A DNA stretch of 5,241 nt from Patescibacteria group bacterium (GCA_022711075.1 JAKLFS010000020.1:1-5241), one strand, 5' to 3'. Shown: positions 1-5,241, numbered from the stretch's first letter. The notes: generated from the letters alone by a model not told the origin. Translations and numbers: made by a program.

Positions 1-150
1 GTGGGCTAAAAAGAGAATTATAAAAAGTGCGGCTGCTGGCTTATGAATGCTGCTCAGCGGACTGCGATAGCCGCCAAAGGCGCCGGAAATAAAAACAACA
101 ATTAGAGCTAATAACATTAAAATATTAACGATAACCAAAGATTTTTTCAT
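1..150 (-). CDS. Partial membrane protein, N-terminal 50 residues; possible DUF4405-like b-heme protein
   Basis: The frame opens with ATG at 150 and stays open to the left edge, so only residues 1-50 are visible and the C-terminus lies outside the window. It begins MKKSL, followed by a hydrophobic helix (about residues 5-25), a short polar loop with GGYRSP, and a second hydrophobic helix (about 38-49) flanked by His36 and His50. Two histidines 14 residues apart lie on the same face of a helix. The order helix, short loop, 'IHK', helix, 'H' resembles DUF4405/cytochrome b561-like small heme membrane proteins. That match is inference from pattern only, and an unrelated small membrane protein is possible. 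An in-frame TAA at 168-166 fixes this ATG as the only reasonable start. The gene starts 8 bases after the rlmN stop, so it may be co-transcribed with rlmN. It also has a consensus -10 just upstream. Confidence 0.6.
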   Translation of the reverse strand, partial: MKKSLVIVNILMLLALIVVFISGAFGGYRSPLSSIHKPAAALFIILFLAH

Positions 151-157
151 ATTAATT

Positions 158-186
158 ATTATACCTTAGCGGCTAATTGCCCGCAA
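158..186 (-). promoter_or_regulatory. Candidate leaderless promoter for the leftmost gene
   Basis: A perfect TATAAT (163 to 158) overlaps the rlmN stop codon. It is preceded, at a 17-base spacer, by TTGCGG (186 to 181), which matches the first three positions of the -35 consensus. Only 7 bases separate the -10 hexamer from the ATG at 150, so a transcript from this promoter would start at or next to the start codon. This is a sequence-pattern call in AT-rich DNA, and chance occurrence is a real alternative. Confidence 0.4.
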
Positions 187-1205
187 GCAGCCTTAATTTC
201 TTCGCCCAAACTCTGCCGAATGGTGGTATTAACTCCCCGTTTCATCAAATAATCCCGAAATTCCTGAATCTTTTCCTTGGAGGATGGCTTTAAAATTTCT
301 GAAGTAGCGTTATAACGGATTAAATTTACATGTAATAAATAGCTGTCTTTCATTGATTTAATATATTTTACCAGATCTTCGGCATCTTCTTTGGAATCAT
401 TAACGCCATCAATCATCAAATATTCAATAAAGACTTTTCTTTGAGTAATATTCAAATAACTTTGAATAGCTTTTTTTAAATCAAAAAGGTCGTGCTTTTT
501 ATTAATGGGCATAAACTGGCTTCTTTTTTGATTATCGGCAAAATGCAAAGAAAGCGCCAGATTGACCTGGGGCATTTCTTCGGCAAACTTTTTTATTCCC
601 GGCGCGATTCCGCTCGTGGAAACTGAAATGCTGCGCGAGCCGAAAGCAAATAACTTCGGGTCAATCAGCATTCTCAAACTTTCTTTAACATTTTCCCAAT
701 TAAGAAGCGGCTCGCCCATTCCCATATAAACGATGTTTTTAATATCCGAAGCGGCAAATTTAAAATCGGAATCCCCTAGCTTCTTTATTTGCTGCCGCCA
801 GAATAAAACCTGGCTGCTGATTTCATCGGCCGTCAAATTTCTTTTGAAACCCGAGCGACCGGTAGCGCAAAATTTGCAGCCCAACGGGCAACCGGCCTGA
901 GAAGAAACGCAAACCGATAAGGCAGTCGGACGCGGCAAGAGTAAAACGGTTTCAATTAAATTTCCGTCTTTTAATTTTAAAAGCGCCTTGAACGATCTTC
1001 GATCTTCGGAAATTAAAACTTGAACGGCAACAAACGGTAAAATATCAACAGTTTCATCCAAAAATTGAGCTAATTCTTTCGGAATTTCCCTGATTGCGGA
1101 AAATGAAGAAGCGCCATCTTTAAAAATGGCTTTTTTAATTTGTTCCAGCCGGAATTTCGGCTGTTTTTTATCCTGAAGCGCTTTTTCTAATTCTTCAATA
1201 ATCAT
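159..1205 (-). CDS. rlmN: Dual-specificity 23S rRNA A2503 / tRNA A37 C2-methyltransferase RlmN
   Basis: This is a radical-SAM enzyme that adds a methyl group to C2 of adenine 2503 in 23S rRNA and of adenine 37 in some tRNAs, acting in the cytoplasm. The 348-residue protein shows the full family pattern. There is an N-terminal RNA-binding helical region with 'FRLEQIKKAIF' (18-28), then the conserved 'IETVLLLP' strand. The [4Fe-4S] CxxxCxxC motif is at Cys106, Cys110 and Cys113. The SAM-binding 'MGMGEPLL' is at 161-168, with 'PINKK' at 233-237. The C-terminal 'AACGQL' carries Cys341. Cys99 (7 residues before the cluster motif) and Cys341 match the E. coli catalytic pair Cys118 and Cys355, so it should be active. 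The protein ends 4 residues after AACGQL, shorter than the E. coli tail. An in-frame TGA 7-9 bases upstream of ATG 1205 forces this start. No Shine-Dalgarno sequence is visible. Cfr is the main alternative family, but housekeeping RlmN is far more likely. Confidence 0.96.
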   Translation of the reverse strand: MIIEELEKALQDKKQPKFRLEQIKKAIFKDGASSFSAIREIPKELAQFLDETVDILPFVAVQVLISEDRRSFKALLKLKDGNLIETVLLLPRPTALSVCVSSQAGCPLGCKFCATGRSGFKRNLTADEISSQVLFWRQQIKKLGDSDFKFAASDIKNIVYMGMGEPLLNWENVKESLRMLIDPKLFAFGSRSISVSTSGIAPGIKKFAEEMPQVNLALSLHFADNQKRSQFMPINKKHDLFDLKKAIQSYLNITQRKVFIEYLMIDGVNDSKEDAEDLVKYIKSMKDSYLLHVNLIRYNATSEILKPSSKEKIQEFRDYLMKRGVNTTIRQSLGEEIKAACGQLAAKV

Positions 1206-1215
1206 AATATTTCAA

Positions 1216-1224
1216 ATTATAACA
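1216..1224 (-). promoter_or_regulatory. Extended -10 promoter of rlmN
   Basis: TGTTATAAT is an exact extended -10 (TGn plus TATAAT), with the hexamer at 1221 to 1216. The expected start point about 7 bases downstream would leave only about 4 bases before the rlmN ATG at 1205. No convincing -35 is present at 16-18 base spacing (for example CTTTGT at 17), which an extended -10 can tolerate. The box lies in the T-rich tail of the hairpin ending the preceding gene. Confidence 0.55.
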
Positions 1225-1225
1225 C

Positions 1226-1256
1226 GAAGCCGCCTGAAACAAAGGCTTCAAGCGGC
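1226..1256 (-). terminator. Hairpin after the DUF5652-type gene, probable weak intrinsic terminator
   Basis: On the minus-strand transcript, GCCGCTTGAA (1256 to 1247) pairs with TTCAGGCGGC (1238 to 1229) in a 10-base-pair stem with an 8-base loop. One pair is G-U in that transcript but would be a C-A mismatch on the plus strand, so the fold favours minus-strand RNA. The tail TTCGTGTTATAATTT is T-rich but interrupted, so termination may be partial. An alternative 6-base-pair hairpin, GAAGCC/GGCTTC (1249-1244 with 1231-1226), competes with it. The hairpin begins about 32 bases after the stop at 1289. Confidence 0.6.
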
Positions 1257-1288
1257 AAGTTTGCTTTAAACGAATATTACTTTTACGA

Positions 1289-1507
1289 TTATTTGTCCTC
1301 AGACGAAACGGCAATTTTCTTTGACTTACTGAAAACAAAAATATAAAGGATTTCTAAGATGCCCAACGTATTAAGGACCAAAAAAACCATAAACCAACAT
1401 TTATTTTGAAGCCGAGCGGCTTTCCATAAAGCTACGCCCTTCCACGGCAATGTCCATAAATATATGAGAAAGAGAATCAGCTGATTTTGTGCTAAAAATT
1501 GCTCCAT
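1289..1507 (-). CDS. Small two-helix membrane protein, DUF5652-type
   Basis: This 72-residue protein has two hydrophobic helices (about 8-20 and 37-59). They are joined by an amphipathic basic segment, 'LPWKGVALWKAARLQNKCWF', at residues 20-39, and the protein ends in a short charged tail. The 'PWKGxALWKAA' motif followed by 'WF..FLVLNTLGILEILYIF' is the pattern I recall for DUF5652, a family of unknown function common in Patescibacteria. The family name is from memory. The function is unknown; a small membrane or envelope role is all the topology supports. An in-frame TAA 10-12 bases upstream of ATG 1507 fixes the start. No Shine-Dalgarno sequence is visible, only AACGGTT just before the ATG. 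The gene is flanked by terminators on both sides and has its own extended -10, so it appears to be a single-gene transcription unit. Confidence 0.85.
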   Translation of the reverse strand: MEQFLAQNQLILFLIYLWTLPWKGVALWKAARLQNKCWFMVFLVLNTLGILEILYIFVFSKSKKIAVSSEDK

Positions 1508-1542
1508 AACCGTTAATTATTTAGCATCGACTAACTGATAGT

Positions 1543-1551
1543 ATTATAGCA
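1543..1551 (-). promoter_or_regulatory. Extended -10 promoter of the DUF5652-type gene
   Basis: TGCTATAAT is an exact extended -10, with the TATAAT hexamer at 1548 to 1543. The expected start point near 1536 gives a 5' leader of roughly 28 bases before ATG 1507. Any -35 is poor: the best is TTGTTT with a long 19-base spacer, inside the T-tract of the upstream terminator. The position directly after a strong terminator and before an isolated gene supports the call. Confidence 0.6.
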
Positions 1552-1560
1552 AATTTCCCC

Positions 1561-1596
1561 AAAATAAAAACAAGGCCGTCTTGAGCGGCCTGTTTT
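1561..1596 (-). terminator. Intrinsic terminator of the transporter operon
   Basis: On the minus-strand transcript a GC-rich hairpin, AGGCCG / CGGCCT (1591-1586 with 1578-1573), closes a 7-base loop. It is preceded by an A-rich run and followed by TTGTTTTTATTTT (1573 to 1561, sharing its first T with the stem). This is a textbook Rho-independent terminator. It starts about 20 bases after the stop codon of the DUF5666-like gene. The A and T runs extend the stem with one bulge. On the plus strand the tail is only TGTTTTC, and no gene there would need it. Confidence 0.9.
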
Positions 1597-1614
1597 CATC
1601 ATCGCGATTTAACC

Positions 1615-2052
1615 TTATGGTTGCGGGGATGCAACTGACCTGAGTTGAATGGATTGCGCAGTAATGCTTCCGTCCTGGCTTGTTTTACCCATAACCGTCA
1701 CATTTTCGCCAACAGCCAAATCGCTTAAAATCCCGGAAACAGATTTGCTGATTTCCATGCTTTCGGAATAAAAAATTATTTTGGAACTGCCGTCCTGAGA
1801 TTTGACCGTAATACTCTTGTCATCTTTAGCAGTAATTTCTCCAGCAATCAAACCTCCGCCGCTTTTGCTCCCGCCGTTAATTCGCGCGCCAGTACCAGAA
1901 CCGTTTTGTAAACCTCCGCCCGGCATTTGCGATCCCCATTGCCCCGAGACGAAGCTCGGCTTTTTCGTTTGACCGTATTTCATTCCGCCATAAAACGCTC
2001 CGGCCCCAACCACCAATAAAGCTGCAACGAAAATTGGAATAATTTTTTTCAT
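1615..2052 (-). CDS. Membrane-anchored extracytoplasmic protein with DUF5666-like domain
   Basis: The 145-residue protein has an N-terminal signal or anchor helix (KK then hydrophobic residues about 4-20) without a lipobox cysteine, so it is probably membrane-tethered. Residues about 36-68 are a Gly/Ser-rich low-complexity linker with several GGG runs. Residues about 69-138 form a small beta-rich domain: 'GEITAKDDKSITVKSQDGSSKIIFY', then 'DLAVGENVTVMG', then 'DGSITAQSIQL'. This is the usual layout of DUF5666-like OB-type domains, which often occur in anchored proteins of unknown function. It is the last gene of the transporter operon, 36 bases after the permease and just before a strong terminator. 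It may therefore be an accessory or substrate-side partner of the pump, which is inference. An in-frame TAA at 2070-2068 bounds the start, and no Shine-Dalgarno sequence is evident. Confidence 0.85.
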   Translation of the reverse strand: MKKIIPIFVAALLVVGAGAFYGGMKYGQTKKPSFVSGQWGSQMPGGGLQNGSGTGARINGGSKSGGGLIAGEITAKDDKSITVKSQDGSSKIIFYSESMEISKSVSGILSDLAVGENVTVMGKTSQDGSITAQSIQLRSVASPQP

Positions 2053-2059
2053 ACTAATC

Positions 2060-2083
2060 TTGGACTTTTAATGTTCGACTTTT
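2060..2083. repeat. Short imperfect direct repeat between permease and DUF5666-like gene
   Basis: The plus strand reads TTGGACTTTT at 2060-2069 and TTCGACTTTT at 2074-2083, nine of ten bases identical at a 14-base period. It fills most of the 36-base gap upstream of the DUF5666-like start. It could be a weak operator or RNA signal, or simply AT-rich coincidence. No hairpin is associated with it. Confidence 0.25.
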
Positions 2084-2088
2084 TTTGT

Positions 2089-3303
2089 TTATTCATACCT
2101 TAATGCTTCAATCGGATTAAGCTTGGATGCCTTTCGCGCCGGATAGTAACCGAAAATAATTCCAATGGCCGCTGATACGCCCACGGCCAGTAAAATTGAC
2201 GTTATTGAAACTTTTGTCGTAATGCTGCCAAAATAGGAAACTCCCCAAGCCAAAACCCATCCTAAAACGATACCGACAATTCCGCCGATAAAGGTAAGCA
2301 TCACGGCCTCAACTAAAAATTGCGAACTGATATCTTTTTTCTTCGCGCCGATGGCCTTTCTCAACCCGATTTCCCGCGTTCTTTCAGTCACAGTCGTTAA
2401 CATCATATTCATAATGCCAATGCCGCCGACTACCAAAGAAATTCCGGCAATGGCTCCCAAAAGAATGGTCAGGGTATTAGTAATAGAAGAGGCACTCGCG
2501 ATAATATCAGACTGATTCATAATACTGAAGTCTGCCACGCTGACATTATGGCGCGACAACAATAAACTGGTAATATCGTTTTGCGCCTCAGTCATCGAAT
2601 CTTGGTCAATCGCTGAGACATAAATAGTGGAAACGTACTTGTTGCCGGTTAAAAATTGCTGAGCAGTGGAAACTGGAATTAAAATGATATCGTCTTGATT
2701 GGTCATGCCGCTACCGCCTTTTGATTTGGTGACACCAATGACTTTGAAATTTATTTTGTTGATACGAATAGTCTGACCGACCGGATCGGCCCCTTCGCCG
2801 AATAAATCTTCACTGACCGTCGGACCGATCACCGCCACCTTGGCGGTTTTGGAAACATTCTGTTCGGAAATAAAACTGCCCGAATCAATTTCCAAATTTC
2901 GCACTTCTAAATAAGACGGGGTGATTCCGGTCACGGAAGTGTTGGTGTTTGTCCCCTTAGCCGTAACCTGATAGCGACCAGAAGTTTGAGGCGCCACGGC
3001 CTTAACCGTATCAACCTCAGCCGCAATCGCCTCAGCGTCTTCTAAAGTTAAAGTTTGCGCTGAACCCCGCTGCATTTGCACTTGCGTCCCAAACGACCGC
3101 TGCGCTCCCGGCATTACCATAATCAAATTGGAACCAAGCGCTTCAATGTTAGATTGAATGGAACTTTGAGCGCCCTGACCGACAGAAATCATGGCAATGA
3201 CTGAACCGATACCGATAACAATGCCTAAAATCGTCAAACCCGAACGCGCCTTATTGGCCAATAAGGCCGATGATGTTTCTTGAAATAGATCATTAATAAG
3301 CAT
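2089..3303 (-). CDS. MacB/FtsX-type ABC transporter permease
   Basis: This 404-residue protein is the membrane subunit of a type VII (MacB-like, mechanotransmission) ABC transporter. The topology is typical: TM1 at about 22-43, a large extracytoplasmic MacB-periplasmic-core domain at about 45-270, then TM2 (about 275-300), TM3 (about 330-355) and TM4 (about 366-387). The cytoplasmic coupling segment 'TERTREIGLRKAIGA' (306-320) and the C-terminal 'YPARKASKLNPIEALRYE' are family signatures. The start region 'NKARSGLTILGIVIGIGSVIAM' is also characteristic. Unlike E. coli MacB, the ATPase is not fused; it is encoded 11 bases upstream, as in the Bacillus YknYZ arrangement. Such systems move peptides, lipoproteins, antibiotics or other envelope substrates; the substrate here cannot be read from the sequence. 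Start ATG 3303 matches the family N-terminus. Confidence 0.95.
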   Translation of the reverse strand: MLINDLFQETSSALLANKARSGLTILGIVIGIGSVIAMISVGQGAQSSIQSNIEALGSNLIMVMPGAQRSFGTQVQMQRGSAQTLTLEDAEAIAAEVDTVKAVAPQTSGRYQVTAKGTNTNTSVTGITPSYLEVRNLEIDSGSFISEQNVSKTAKVAVIGPTVSEDLFGEGADPVGQTIRINKINFKVIGVTKSKGGSGMTNQDDIILIPVSTAQQFLTGNKYVSTIYVSAIDQDSMTEAQNDITSLLLSRHNVSVADFSIMNQSDIIASASSITNTLTILLGAIAGISLVVGGIGIMNMMLTTVTERTREIGLRKAIGAKKKDISSQFLVEAVMLTFIGGIVGIVLGWVLAWGVSYFGSITTKVSITSILLAVGVSAAIGIIFGYYPARKASKLNPIEALRYE

Positions 3304-3314
3304 ACTTTTACCGT

Positions 3315-4025
3315 TTACTCTTTAATGCGTCTGGCGGCGGTGGAACTTTGCGCCGGCCTGTCTTCCACGATTTCTCCGTCTTTAATTTCAATAACTCTTT
3401 TGGCATGTTCAGCAATGTATTTCTCATGAGTAATCAGAATGATGGTGCGGCCTTGCTCATTTAATTTCTGAAAAGTTTCCAAAACAATGTCGCCGGTCTT
3501 ACTATCCAAATTACCAGTCGGCTCATCGGCTAAAATCAAAGTTGGATTATTAACCAGGGCCCGCGCTATGGCCACGCGCTGCATTTGTCCGCCGGAAAGC
3601 TGATTAGAAAGATGATAAAAATGTGACTGGTCAAAACCAGCGTTAGTCAAAGCGGTCTTGGCACGGAGCTCACGTTCTTCTTTGGTAACATTGGCATAAA
3701 CTAAAGGCAGCATTACATTTCTTAATACCGTTGTCCGCGGCAAAAGATTGAATGATTGGAACACAAAACCAATTTGATTCTTCCTGATGTCTGCCAATTC
3801 GTCGTCGCTAAATTTGGCAACATCCTGATTATTCAACAAATATTGACCGCTTGTCGGAGTATCCAGCGCGCCTAAAATATGCATTAAAGTGGATTTACCG
3901 GAACCGGACGGGCCAATAATGGCCACAAATTCCCCATCTTTAATTTTAAAAGAAACCCCTCTCAGCGCGATGGTTTCTCCTGCTTCGCTTTTGTATATTT
4001 TTGTTATATTGCGGCATTCAATCAT
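3315..4025 (-). CDS. MacB/LolD-type ABC transporter ATP-binding protein
   Basis: This 236-residue cytoplasmic ATPase powers the adjacent permease. All nucleotide-binding motifs are intact: A-loop Tyr11, Walker [10 protein letters not shown] (38-46, Lys44), Q-loop Gln90 in '[10 protein letters not shown]', signature LSGGQ (143-147), Walker B LILADE with catalytic Glu168, D-loop 'GNLD' (171-174) and switch His200. The sequence 'IALRGVSF...[25 protein letters not shown]' and the family length fit the MacB/LolD/YknY group. The C-terminus ends in a short polar tail (about 223-236). The gene starts 9 bases after the adaptor stop and ends 11 bases before the permease, so the three are almost certainly one operon and one complex. 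The gap before the start has no strong Shine-Dalgarno sequence, so translational coupling is plausible. Confidence 0.97.
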   Translation of the reverse strand: MIECRNITKIYKSEAGETIALRGVSFKIKDGEFVAIIGPSGSGKSTLMHILGALDTPTSGQYLLNNQDVAKFSDDELADIRKNQIGFVFQSFNLLPRTTVLRNVMLPLVYANVTKEERELRAKTALTNAGFDQSHFYHLSNQLSGGQMQRVAIARALVNNPTLILADEPTGNLDSKTGDIVLETFQKLNEQGRTIILITHEKYIAEHAKRVIEIKDGEIVEDRPAQSSTAARRIKE

Positions 4026-4034
4026 AATTTTAGG

Positions 4035-5241
4035 CTAACCGCCAGGACCGCCCATCCGCATTCCACCTCCCGTACCGCCGTTGAGTTCTTGCAACAAACT
4101 GCCGGAAGAAGTCGCTTTAGTGCTAGTATTGGCAGTAGAAGAAGAATCAGAGGAAGAAACTGTTTTGGTTATCACTTTATCACCCTCAGTCAAACCACTG
4201 GTAATTTCCGTATAATCGTCGTTAACCAAACCGATTTCAACGGTTTTATTTACTGGCGCATTATTTTCCAAAACCTGAACATAATTAACATCGCCCTGGC
4301 TTTTCAAAGCGGCATTGGGAATCAAAAGAACATCGGTTTTTGAGTCTGTTATAATCGTAGCGGAAACACTCATACCTGATTTAATGCGGACATCAGTCGT
4401 AGCGAAAGCGATTTTGACATTATAGCTTACAACTCCCTGACTGACTGTGCCGATGGCATCAATTTCATCAACCTGACCGACAACATCCAACCCTTCAATG
4501 GCATCAAAAGTAAGCATGGCTTTTTGACCGGCCTTAACATTGGCAGCGTCAACTTCATTTAAGGTAACTGAGGCATACAGGTCATTACTGATAAGCGTGG
4601 CTACGGTACCGTATGATTGCAGAGAATCAACAGAATCACCGGTATGCACATTTAATTGGGCTATGATGCCGGTGAAGGGTGCGGTAATATAATATTCATT
4701 TAAATTTTCTTTGGCATCAGCCAAGGCCGATTCTTTTTGCGTTATCGCCGATTGTTGCGATTTAATGTCCAATTCGTCAGGACCGGCTTTTAAATCTTCC
4801 AGAGAAGCAGTCTTTTCCGCAATACTTCTCTCGGCCGTGACAATAGCGTCTTTATAATTTTTGATTAAATCCTTAAGAGTGGTGATGCTGGAAAGATAGG
4901 TATTGCTTCGGCCGATATACGTACTGTCATCAGTCGCCTTAATCACCAGATCAACTGATTTGGTGGTATTATATGTTTCCAGGATCAACGCATCCAAAAC
5001 AGCCGTGTCGGAATAACGATTGGCTTCCTGATAATCATCTAAATTATCGTTATATTGCTTCCAGACAGAATCCGAAGAAAGATTTCCCGTGTTTGCCCAT
5101 TGATTGGGTGTCAGTTTTGAAAAAACCGACATAACACTCGGCAAGCCTAAGACAATATCAGACACGGTTTTAAATCCGTCTTCATAAGCTTTGGCAAGAT
5201 TTTTTTCAGCGGTCTCCTTTGACTCCTGAGCCTGTTCCAAA
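4035..5241 (-). CDS. MacA/HlyD-family periplasmic-adaptor-type protein, 5'-truncated by the window edge
   Basis: About 401 C-terminal residues are visible (numbered from the TTG at 5240, a Leu codon inside the gene rather than a start). The frame is open to the edge, so the N-terminal anchor, the first half-lipoyl segment and most of the first coiled-coil arm lie outside. Residues 1-20 end one helical arm. About 21-125 are a mostly helical insertion. About 126-182 form the returning coiled coil ('LKAGPDELDIKSQQSAITQKESALADAKENL'). 'YITAPFTGIIAQLNVHTGDSV' completes the lipoyl domain. About 220-298 form the beta-barrel and about 300-360 the membrane-proximal domain ('LLIPNAALKSQ'). The tail is Ser/Thr-rich, then Gly-rich (GGTGGGMRMGGPGG). 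In the family this subunit sits on the outer face of the MacB-type permease and gates or channels substrate. It precedes the ATPase by 9 bases, and the stop is TAG. Confidence 0.93.
   Translation of the reverse strand, partial: LEQAQESKETAEKNLAKAYEDGFKTVSDIVLGLPSVMSVFSKLTPNQWANTGNLSSDSVWKQYNDNLDDYQEANRYSDTAVLDALILETYNTTKSVDLVIKATDDSTYIGRSNTYLSSITTLKDLIKNYKDAIVTAERSIAEKTASLEDLKAGPDELDIKSQQSAITQKESALADAKENLNEYYITAPFTGIIAQLNVHTGDSVDSLQSYGTVATLISNDLYASVTLNEVDAANVKAGQKAMLTFDAIEGLDVVGQVDEIDAIGTVSQGVVSYNVKIAFATTDVRIKSGMSVSATIITDSKTDVLLIPNAALKSQGDVNYVQVLENNAPVNKTVEIGLVNDDYTEITSGLTEGDKVITKTVSSSDSSSTANTSTKATSSGSLLQELNGGTGGGMRMGGPGG

Noticed and set aside
159..1205. Cfr-type A2503 C8-methyltransferase (antibiotic resistance) instead of RlmN
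   Set aside because: The sequence has the standard RlmN pattern, including AACGQL and MGMGEPLL, and sits in a housekeeping-like context with no resistance or mobile genes.
1571..1597. Bidirectional terminator serving a plus-strand gene
   Set aside because: The plus-strand tail is only TGTTTTC and there is no plus-strand gene ending nearby; the palindrome explains the symmetry.
4089..4343. 84-codon open frame on the plus strand
   Set aside because: It lies wholly antisense inside the adaptor gene, has no family resemblance, and its composition follows from the Ser/Thr-rich coding strand opposite.
5238..5240. TTG as the start codon of the adaptor
   Set aside because: The frame is open to the window edge and the protein starts mid-helix without an anchor or first lipoyl half. 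TTG here is an internal Leu codon of a truncated gene.
1615..5241. Recoded TGA = Gly (Gracilibacteria/SR1-type code 25)
   Set aside because: The very Gly-rich DUF5666-like protein and adaptor tail are encoded without any in-frame TGA, and the reading frames are complete under the standard code. No TGA stop appears among the six visible stops (five TAA, one TAG), but that sample is too small to mean anything.
1..5241. CRISPR arrays, tRNAs, rRNAs, insertion sequences or phage genes
   Set aside because: No repeated 20-40 base units, cloverleaf-like segments, terminal inverted repeats or transposase/integrase motifs were seen. Gaps between genes are at most about 107 bases.

Overview
The window reads entirely on the minus strand. 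It carries six recognisable genes plus the first 50 codons of a seventh that runs off the left edge. The likely source is a bacterium of the Patescibacteria/Candidate Phyla Radiation (CPR), probably Parcubacteria-like. This is an inference from gene content: a DUF5652-type two-helix membrane protein, a DUF5666-like anchored protein next to a split MacB transporter, an adaptor with a long insertion in its coiled-coil hairpin, short intergenic gaps and moderately AT-rich DNA. No rRNA or phylogenetic marker is present, so the assignment is provisional. The standard bacterial code fits: Gly-rich genes use GGN codons, and the frames contain no in-frame TGA.

Right part (5241 down to about 1561, in transcription order): a transporter operon. 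It encodes a MacA/HlyD-type adaptor (N-terminus outside the window), a MacB/LolD-type ATPase, a MacB/FtsX-type permease, and a small membrane-anchored protein with a DUF5666-like beta domain. The gaps are 9, 11 and 36 bases. The unit ends in a clear intrinsic terminator at about 1561-1596. The ATPase and permease should form the membrane pump, with the adaptor and the DUF5666-like protein working on the outer face. The operon promoter lies beyond the right edge.

Middle (1550 down to about 1226): a single small gene for a two-helix DUF5652-type protein. It has its own extended -10 promoter (TGCTATAAT) directly after the upstream terminator, and a terminator-like hairpin of its own.

Left part (1224 down to 1): rlmN, for the radical-SAM 23S rRNA/tRNA adenine-C2 methyltransferase, behind another extended -10 (TGTTATAAT). 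Eight bases later comes the start of a membrane protein whose histidine spacing resembles DUF4405-type b-heme membrane proteins. Start codons here generally lack a good Shine-Dalgarno sequence. For rlmN and the leftmost gene, a consensus TATAAT sits so close to the ATG that leaderless or near-leaderless transcripts are plausible.

No CRISPR array, tRNA, rRNA, insertion sequence or plus-strand gene could be supported. No stretch longer than about 110 bases lacks a gene.
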